Source of the DNA: JAXLRU01 sp046330935
GTDB lineage: Bacteria > Actinomycetota > Actinomycetes > Actinomycetales > Kineosporiaceae
DNA length: 64,000 nucleotides
Reading direction: 5' to 3'
Assembly (NCBI GenBank): GCA_046330935.1
Contig: JAXLRU010000006.1
Span: 1-64,000, forward strand
Shown here: positions 44,495 through 51,900 of the stretch, piece by piece
Numbering within the stretch: position 1 is the stretch's first letter
Layout of the letters: every line of letters starts with the position of its first letter
The notes under the pieces: generated by a model
What the model saw: the letters and a program-made list of their open reading frames with translations, nothing else
Database searches by the model: none
What the model was told of the DNA's origin: nothing
Program-made: the position numbers and the translations under genes

Positions 44495-45850
44495 ATGCAT
44501 GCAGGCGGGCCAGGCGCGCGCGTCCCGGGTGGACTCGTGGGCAAGCTTGGTCGCGTCCGCAACGCCGCTGGGGCCCTCGCCGCGCAGTTCTCCCAGGCCG
44601 CCGGCAGCCTCCTGATCGGCATCGTCGCCGGGCACCAGCTGCCCCTCGACGGCTTCGCCACGGTCCAGCTCGTGCTCGGCGTCGTCGTGGTGACCACGGC
44701 GATCAGCACCGGCCTGGTGGGCGACTCCCTCACGGTGCTCAACCGCAGCGACCCCGCGCTGCGTGCCGCCCTCGGCGTCGTCCTGGCCGTCATCGTCGCG
44801 CTCGTCGCCACCCTCTCCGCGCTCATCTCCCTCGTCACGCACGTGATGTCCACCGGGGGCAGCCTCGCCTTCGGCATCCTCATCGCCGTGTGGCTGGCCG
44901 AGGACACCCTGCGCCGGCTGCTCATGGCGAGCGGGCGGTTCTGGTCCATCGTGGCCGTCGACAGCACGCACCTGCTGGTCTCGGGCACCCTCGTGATCGG
45001 ATGGCGGCCCGTGACCGGCCGGGACATCGAGGTCCCGATGGTGTTGCTGGCGCTGGCCGCCGGTCAGGTCGCCGCCACGGTGGTCGCGATCGCCCGGTTG
45101 CCGCGGCACGAGCGCCATCTCGGCCACCGCCCCACGCGTGCCGCCGTCTCCGAGGTCGTGCGCTTCGGCACCCAGCGCGCGGTGCAGGCCGCGCTGCGCC
45201 CCGTCGTGCTGCTGGCCCTGCGGTTGATCGTGGTCGCCGCCGTCGGCAAGACCCTCTACGGCCAGCTCGAACTCGCGCGCCTGTGGGCGGCGCCGGCCCT
45301 GCTCGTCGTCAACGGCGCCGGCTCGTTCCTGCTCGCCTCCTTCGCCAAGCAGCGCGAGCACCGCCGCTCCAGCCTGCGCAAGAGCGATGCTGCCGCGGTG
45401 CTGCTGACCGTGAGCAGCCTCGCCGCCACGGGCGCCGCGCTGCTCGGGTCTCACCTGTTCCCGACCTTGATGGCCAAGCATCCGGCCGAGCCCGTGGCGA
45501 TCCTCGCGTGGGGGCTGTACACGGCGTCCGTGGGGCTCGTGATGCCCTACGGCAGCCTCGGGGCGGTCAGCGGCCGCCAGCGCAACGTGCTCCACGTGCG
45601 CCTGGCCGAGACCGTGGCGTCCTTGGGCTTCCTGGTCCTCCTCGTGCCGACGGGGATCTGGGGCCCGCAGCTGTCCCCGGTCGCCATCGCCTTCGGCTCG
45701 ATCGTCGGCGCGATGCTCATGCGGCCCGTCGCGGCGCGCGCCGTCGTGCGTCCCTCACGGCACCGCGAGGACGCAGAATCGAAGGACGAATCCCCCGAAC
45801 CCGATCGTCCTCGCCGCCCCAGGACCGCCCCCTTGAGCCACCGCGCATGA
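44495..45850 (+). CDS. Polysaccharide flippase-like membrane protein (Wzx/MOP type)
   Basis: 451 residues with about 12 membrane spans and few charged loops, the profile of the MOP exporter superfamily. After a soluble N-terminus, spans begin at about residue 25 (AGALAAQFSQAAGSLLIGIVAG, first span). ATG at 44495 has AGGAG about 7 nt upstream. It would flip the lipid-linked repeat unit made by the GT4 enzymes for the neighbouring polymerase. The C-terminal 35 residues are charged (ESKDESPEPDRPRRPR) and cytoplasmic. It overlaps the next gene by 4 nt (ATGA). Confidence 0.75.
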   Translation: MHAGGPGARVPGGLVGKLGRVRNAAGALAAQFSQAAGSLLIGIVAGHQLPLDGFATVQLVLGVVVVTTAISTGLVGDSLTVLNRSDPALRAALGVVLAVIVALVATLSALISLVTHVMSTGGSLAFGILIAVWLAEDTLRRLLMASGRFWSIVAVDSTHLLVSGTLVIGWRPVTGRDIEVPMVLLALAAGQVAATVVAIARLPRHERHLGHRPTRAAVSEVVRFGTQRAVQAALRPVVLLALRLIVVAAVGKTLYGQLELARLWAAPALLVVNGAGSFLLASFAKQREHRRSSLRKSDAAAVLLTVSSLAATGAALLGSHLFPTLMAKHPAEPVAILAWGLYTASVGLVMPYGSLGAVSGRQRNVLHVRLAETVASLGFLVLLVPTGIWGPQLSPVAIAFGSIVGAMLMRPVAARAVVRPSRHREDAESKDESPEPDRPRRPRTAPLSHRA

Positions 45851-46689
45851 GCACCACCCGCCGAGACCTGCGTGCCTCCGCCGCCCGCGCCTCCCGCCGT
45901 GCCCGGGGGCGCCTGCTTCGCGTGCTCGCGGCCGGCGTGGCCGTCCTGGTCGCCGCCGCCGTCGCGATCGGCGTGCACCTCTCCCGCGACTCCGAGGTCG
46001 TCTCCGAGCAGGAGGAGGACGAATCGGCGGCGACGCTGGTCACACCGCCGCCGCCCCCGCCCACGCTCACCACCTCGGCGGGCCCGAAGGGGCAGGCCCC
46101 CCTGCCCACCACGATCGAGGCGCGGCGGCTGGCATGGGCCACCCGGCCGGGGCTGACGGGCAGAGTCACCATCGTGGCGGCGCCGTCGCTGCGGCTCGGC
46201 TCGGGCTCGGTGCGCACCGACGGCGGCGGGTGCACCGTCGACGTCACGGGTGAGGGCCTGCGCATCGGATCAACCCCCGGTGGCTCGGTGCGCGCGGTGG
46301 TCGGCACGAGCAGCTGGGACGGGCGGGCGGGGCAGGACGTGCGCGACGGCGCGGCGAATGCGCCGTCCTCGCTGGTGCGCCGCCGCATCGCCGAGGTGGT
46401 CAACGTCGCCGACCCCTGCCGCCTGCGCACCGTGATGACCATGCCCCAGGCCCAGGTCAGCCAGGTCGAGCTCGGCCGCTACGTCGTGGTCATCCCCCCG
46501 CGGGCGCCGTCGGCGACGCCGCTGCCCGACGTCGCCCTGCAGTCACTCGTCGACACGGTGCCGGAGGGTCGCGGGCTGACGGTCGAGGCCGACCTCGACG
46601 CCCAGGGGCGCCTGACCCGGATGCGGGTGTTCGTCGACGAGGCCCTCGACGCCGAGGCCACGTTCTCCGGTTGGACGGCGACGAACTGA
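45847..46689 (+). CDS. Uncharacterised membrane-anchored extracellular protein
   Basis: 280 residues I cannot assign. An Arg-rich cytoplasmic head (1-22) precedes a single span at about 24-44 (LLRVLAAGVAVLVAAAVAIGV). Next are an acidic stretch (EQEEDES) and a Pro/Thr-rich linker with six prolines in a row, then a soluble domain from about residue 85. That domain contains two Cys (GGCTVDVTG; ADPCRLRT) that could pair. Translationally coupled to the flippase (ATGA), which points to a job in polymer export or assembly. No enzyme motif is visible. Confidence 0.65.
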   Translation: MSTTRRDLRASAARASRRARGRLLRVLAAGVAVLVAAAVAIGVHLSRDSEVVSEQEEDESAATLVTPPPPPPTLTTSAGPKGQAPLPTTIEARRLAWATRPGLTGRVTIVAAPSLRLGSGSVRTDGGGCTVDVTGEGLRIGSTPGGSVRAVVGTSSWDGRAGQDVRDGAANAPSSLVRRRIAEVVNVADPCRLRTVMTMPQAQVSQVELGRYVVVIPPRAPSATPLPDVALQSLVDTVPEGRGLTVEADLDAQGRLTRMRVFVDEALDAEATFSGWTATN

Positions 46690-47071
46690 CGACGACATGA
46701 CGACGACGGCGTGGCCCGCAGATGACGGGCGGGGGTACCGGCTGCCTGCGCGTCCCCGCGCTCCGGGGCCCCAACCGTCTCGATGCGGACGATCCTCGCC
46801 TCCCGCCCCGCGCCGCAGCGAGATTCGAATCGGTGTGGTGCTCGGACGATCACTGCCGGCGTCCCTGGCGTGCCATCGGACGTGGCAAACTTCTGGTCGC
46901 CGGGAGCCCGACGTCCCGGCTCCGACGCTTCCCGGTCGCTCCTGACCGGTCCATGATCGGACAGGAACCTGCACGACCGCCCGACACGGACCGACCCGCG
47001 TCCGTGACCGACCCCCACCCTCACCGCCCGCCGCAGCGCGGTGAACCCGACGTCGCACTGGAGGCCCGCTC
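46690..47071. other. 382-nt intergenic region upstream of the second GT4 gene
   Basis: No supported gene. It contains the ribosome binding site GGAGG (47060-47064) 7 nt before the GTG at 47072 and must hold the GT4 promoter; the AT-richer stretch near 46885-46900 is the best candidate. No terminator after 46689 is evident. Confidence 0.4.
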
Positions 47072-48235
47072 GTGCGTGTGTTGGCAGTTCATCCCAGTGG
47101 CGACCTCTACGGCGCCGACCGCATGCTGGTCAAGAGCCTGATCGCCCTGGCGTCGGCCGGGCACCAGGTGCGCGTGCTGGTCGCGGAGGACGGGCCGCTG
47201 CTGGGTGTCATGCGCGAGCAGGGCCTCGACGCCGAGGTGATGGACGTGCCGATCCTGCGCAAGTCCCTCCTCACGCCGAAGGGCGCGCTCTCCCTCCTGG
47301 TCCAGACCGGCCCCGCCCTGGCCCGCATCCGCGGCGAGCTGACGCGCTTCAAGCCCGACGTCGTCTACGTGAACACCGTCACGCTGCCGCACTGGCTGCT
47401 CGGCGCCCGCGTGCTCGGCCGGGTGAAGGTGGCCTGCCACGTCCGCGAGCTGGAGGACCGGTCCTCGGCGATCACCGCCAAGGCACTGCTGGCCCCGCTG
47501 CTGGCCGCCCACGCCGTCATCGCGAACTCGCGGGCCACGCGGGACTTCACGGCCGGGGTGTGGGGGCGCCTTCGCTCGCGCACGGCCGTCGTCTACAACG
47601 GCTTCGACATCCCCGACGCCCCGCCGGTGCGCACTCCCCAGACGCCGCCCCGGGTGGTCGTGGTGGGGCGGTTGAGCCCCCGCAAGGGGCAGGACACCCT
47701 CCTGGACGCCTTCGCGGAGGTGGTCCACCGCGGGCGCGACGCCGAACTCCACCTCATCGGGTCGACGTTCCGCGGGTACGAGTGGTTCGAGGACCAGCTG
47801 CGCGAGCGCGCGCGGGCCCTCGGCATCGCCGAGCGGGTCCGCTTCCGCGGGTACTGCGACGGCGTGGTCGAGGAGTTCGCCGCCGCAGCCGTGGCCGTCG
47901 TCCCCTCGCGGATCGAGCCCTTCGGGAGCGTCGCGGTCGAGGCTCAGCTGGCCGGCAGCGCCGTCGTGGTGAGCGCGGTCGGCGGGCTGCCCGAGATCGT
48001 CTCCTCCGGCCGGACCGGGCTGGTGGTGCCGCCCGATTCGGTGCCGGCCCTGACCGAGGCCCTCGACGAGCTGCTCGCCCATCCCGACCGTGCCGCCGAG
48101 CTGGGCCGCGCGGGGCAGGAGGAGGCCCGCCGCCGGTTCACCCGCGACCGCTACGACCGCGAGCTGATCGGCGTCCTCGCCGGGCTCGTCACGCCCCGCA
48201 CGGCTGCCGCGCCCCTGCCGGGTGCGGCCCGCTGA
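47072..48235 (+). CDS. GT4 family glycosyltransferase (sister of the GT4 at 41293)
   Basis: 387 residues. N-terminal VLAVHPSGDLYGADRMLVK; KPDVVYVNTVTLPHWLL; C-terminal VVVGRLSPRKGQDTLLDAF; GSTFRGYEWFEDQLRE; SRIEPFGSVAVEAQLAGSAVV with the E-x7-E donor motif. It aligns with the minus-strand GT4 at 41293 through its whole length, so they arose by duplication. GTG start with GGAGG 7 nt upstream. The stop codon lies in the loop of the terminator at 48221-48249. Probably adds a second, related residue to the repeat unit. Confidence 0.87.
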   Translation: MRVLAVHPSGDLYGADRMLVKSLIALASAGHQVRVLVAEDGPLLGVMREQGLDAEVMDVPILRKSLLTPKGALSLLVQTGPALARIRGELTRFKPDVVYVNTVTLPHWLLGARVLGRVKVACHVRELEDRSSAITAKALLAPLLAAHAVIANSRATRDFTAGVWGRLRSRTAVVYNGFDIPDAPPVRTPQTPPRVVVVGRLSPRKGQDTLLDAFAEVVHRGRDAELHLIGSTFRGYEWFEDQLRERARALGIAERVRFRGYCDGVVEEFAAAAVAVVPSRIEPFGSVAVEAQLAGSAVVVSAVGGLPEIVSSGRTGLVVPPDSVPALTEALDELLAHPDRAAELGRAGQEEARRRFTRDRYDRELIGVLAGLVTPRTAAAPLPGAAR

Positions 48236-48249
48236 GCGCGGGCCGCACC
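48221..48249. terminator. Terminator hairpin with the GT4 stop codon in its loop
   Basis: 12-bp perfect stem (48221-48232 with 48238-48249), 5-nt loop TGAGC; the TGA stop of the GT4 gene is the first three loop bases. Confidence 0.75.
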
Positions 48250-48265
48250 ACGCATCAAGACGGCG

Positions 48266-48901
48266 TCACTTCGCCTGGAGGGTGAGCAGGACCCGCCCGT
48301 CGAGCCGGACGGGGTAGCTGCCGGCGCGCGCGGGGACGAGGTCCATCGAGGCCACACCCCGGGGCTGCACCTTGACGGCGTTCGCCAGCCCCCGTGCGTC
48401 GACGGTTCCGCCGACGTCGGAGACGACGATGAGGCGCAGGGTCTGCCCGACGGGGATGGTCCGCGCCTGGTCGCCCACCCGCACCTTGTCGGTCGTGACC
48501 TGCACGACGAGGCTCGGTGCGCCCGCCGACTCGGCGAGGTCCTTGGCCCGGGCGGCCAGGCTCGGTGCGAGCGTGACGCCCTGCACGGGGCTGGGCGTGG
48601 CCTCGGGCGCCTTCGGCCCGACCTTCGCCGTCGCCGCGCCCTTGCTCGCCGACGGCGCGGCAGGGTCGGTCGGGTCGGCCTCGCCCGTGGTGGCCCCCGG
48701 CGAGGACGAAGCGTCCCCGCCTGCCGTCACGTCGGGCAGCGGGGGCACCGAGGGGTCGGACGAGCAGCCCGCGAGCAGCCCCGCGGCGGCGAGGGCCGCC
48801 GCGAGGAGGATGCGGCTGCGAACGGATGGGGCGGCAGATGCCGCGAGGGCGGCCCGGGCCGTGGTGGCCCGGTCCGCCCTCGCGAGGTCGCTTCTCGTCA
48901 A
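48266..48901 (-). CDS. Putative lipoprotein of unknown function
   Basis: About 211 residues. A long basic N-region leads to a hydrophobic core and the lipobox LLAGC (Cys at about residue 46), so it should be lipid-anchored outside the membrane. A Pro/Ala/Thr-rich linker follows, then a domain of about 110 residues (ESAGAPSLVVQVTTDKVRVGD; YPVRLDGRVLLTLQAK), plausibly an all-beta fold. The start is TTG at 48901, overlapping the TGA of the giant PKD protein (TTGA), with GGAG 5 nt upstream. Coupling suggests it anchors or assists that protein. Family unknown. Confidence 0.65.
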   Translation of the reverse strand: MTRSDLARADRATTARAALAASAAPSVRSRILLAAALAAAGLLAGCSSDPSVPPLPDVTAGGDASSSPGATTGEADPTDPAAPSASKGAATAKVGPKAPEATPSPVQGVTLAPSLAARAKDLAESAGAPSLVVQVTTDKVRVGDQARTIPVGQTLRLIVVSDVGGTVDARGLANAVKVQPRGVASMDLVPARAGSYPVRLDGRVLLTLQAK

Positions 48902-51900
48902 CTCAGCTCCGTGGCAGAGAAGTTGTCGAACGACACCGTGAGCGGGGTCGCCGTGTTGGTCGACGCCGTGTAGGCCGTCAGACCGATTCCGGCAGGAATC
49001 TGCAGGGCCGACGCGGAGTCGGTGCCCTGCACCTGCCAGGAGGCGGGTTCCGTCGTGGTGCGGTCCCAGACCTTCGCCCGCACGGTGGTGGGCGAGGTGC
49101 CCGCCGCCACCGCCCGCAGCCGCAGCCACGTGCCGGTGGTGACGGTCAGGCCGGGGACGGTCACTTCGGATCCGATGAGAACGTCGGTCCCGGAGGACTC
49201 GCGCTTGACGTTCGCGAGCCGGACGGATCCGTCGGGCATGATCCGGACCCGCGCCCGGTAGTTGAGGTTCTCGTCGACCCGGCGGGCGCCGATGTAGGCG
49301 AAGATCCCGCTGGTCCCGGCCGAGGGCAGCGCCGAGACCTTGAAGTCGACGTCGACCTCGGTGGCGGTCGAGGCGATCGACGACAGCCAGGCGTTGCGGG
49401 TGGCACCCGCCGGGACCGTCATCGTCGCGCCGTCCGGCGTCACGGCGTAGTTGGACGCCGTGTACAGGACCGACCAGGGGCCGCCGACCTCGGCGGTGCC
49501 CCACCCGTTGGTGCCGGTGCGCTCGAACGTGTCCTTGCCGAGCGTGGCCGACTTGGTCACCACCACGTCCTGCGTGATCGGCGTGGAGGCCCCGCTGGGG
49601 TCGGTCACCGTGAGGGTCACCGAGTAGGTGCCCGCGGCGGCGTAGGCCAGCGTCGTCGTCCTGCCGGTGCCCGTGCGGCCGTCACCGAACGTCCAGGCGT
49701 AGGACGCGATGCCGTCGTCGGGGTCGCTCGACCCGCTGGCGTCGAACGTGCACGCCAGCGAGACGCAGTTGACGGTGTAGGCCGCCACCGGGGGCAGGTT
49801 GTCCTCCGCCGGCGTGTTCGGCAGCGAGACGGTGTAGCCGGAGAACCGGGCCGCCGTCGGCGAGGCCGTGTTGGCGCTGGGGTTGTAGGAGCCCAGGCCC
49901 ACCGCACCGGCCACCTGCAGCTCGGCCGTCGCGTCGGTGGTGTTCGTCGCCCAGGTCGACGGCTGGGTCGCCGTCGACTTCCAGACCCGCGACTGCAGGG
50001 TCGTCGGGGCGGTGCCGCTCACCACGAGGCGGGCGGAGATCTCGTCACCGGCCGCGACCGTCAGACCGCTGACCACGGTCTCGGAGCCGATCGCGGTGTC
50101 GGTGCCGCCGTTGCGGCGGACGATCGCCTGCCGGACGCTGCCGTCGGGGAAGACCCGCAGCCGCAGCCGGTAGGACACCGTGTCGTTGGGACGGCGACCG
50201 ATGACGTAGGCCCACACCGCCGCGTTGGTGCCCTGCGGCAGCGCCGCGACGGAGACCTTCACGGTGGAGTCGGTGTCGGTGGCGCTGACCCCGCCGAGCC
50301 ATGTGGAGCGCGTGCCGCCGCTGGGCAGGTTCATCACACCCTTGCCGCCGGTGACCGAGTAGTTGGTCGCCGCGAACTCCTGCGACCAGGTCCCGCCGAG
50401 GTCGGCCGACCCGAAGCCGGAGCTCAGGGTGCGGGCGAAGGTGTCCTTCGCGATCCGGGCGGTCGGGGTGACCGCACGGGTCGTCGTGGCGGTCTGCGCC
50501 AGGGAGTCGGTCACCACCAGGGAGATGGTGCGGTTGGCGCCGGCCGCGTACGTCTTCACGGCCGTGGGCCCGGTGGCGGTGGTGCCGTCACCGAAGTCCC
50601 AGGCGTAGCCGGTCAGCGTGGCGGGCGAGGCGGCCGTGGAGGCCGACGCGTCCACCGTGCAGGTGAGCAGCGTGCAGGTGGCCGTGAAGGACGCCGACGG
50701 CGGGGTCACCGCGACGGTGACGTCCTTCGTGGTGCTGTCGCTGGCGCCCTCGGCGTCGGTCACCGTGAGCTTGATCGTGTAGGTACCGGCCGTCGCGTAG
50801 GTCTTCGTGGTGCTCGCGTCGGTGACCAGCGGGCTGCCGTCACCGAAGTCCCAGCTGTAGCCGGCGATGGTGCCGTCGGGGTCGGAGGACCCCGTGCCGT
50901 CGACGGCGCAGGTCAGGCCGTTGCAGCTGACGGTCGCGACCGGCAGCGGCTTGGCGTTGGCCACGGTGACGTCCTTCGTGACGAAGGAGGTCGCACCGTT
51001 GTTGTCGGTGACCGTGAGCTTGATCGTGTACGTGCCCGGCGCGGCGTACTTCACGGACGCCGTCGCCCCCGTGCCGGTGGTGGTGTCACCGAAGTCCCAG
51101 GCGTAGGACGCGATCGTCCCGTCGGGGTCGGTGGAGGCGGTGCCGTCGACGGCGCAGGTCAGCGAGGTGCAGGTGACCCAGAAGGCCGCCGTCGGCGACT
51201 GGTTGGCGGGGGTGACCACCTTGGTGGTCGTGCCCACGCCGCCCTCGTTGTCCGTCACCGTCAGCGTGACCGTGTAGGAGCCCGAGGTCGCGTACGTCTT
51301 GGTGGTGCTCGCGCCGGTGCCGGTGGTGCCGTCGCCGAAGTCCCAGGCGTAGGAGGCGATGGTGCCGTCGGTGTCGGCCGAGCCGGTGCTGTCGAACGCA
51401 CAGGTCAGCGCGGTGCAGGTGACGTTGGCGACCGCGGTGGGCACCGCGTTGGCCGGGGCGACCTGACGCGTGGTCTGGGCCGTGGCGCCCTCGTTGTCGG
51501 TGACGGTGAGGGTGATCGTCTGCGGCGTCGAGGCCGTGTAGGTGCGGCTGGCGGTCTTGCCGGTGGCGGTCGAGCCGTCACCGAAGTTCCAGCTGTAGCT
51601 GACGATCGAGCCGTCGGGGTCGGCCGACGCCGAGGCGTCGACGGCGCAGGTGCGGCCGGTGCAGGTGGTGGTGAACGACGCCGTGGGCGCGCGGTTGGCG
51701 CGGCGGGCGTAGTGGTCGGCCACCTGGGCGGCGGTCAGGACGTTCGGGTAGATGGCGACCTGGTCGAGGAAGCCGTTGATGTACCCGCTGGAGGAGGCGT
51801 TCGGCCACCCGGAGATGGTGTCGCCACCGATCCGCCAGTAGCCCTCCATCAGCTGGCCCTGGGTGACCGTCGGGTCGGCAGCCACCTGCACGCCGTCGAC

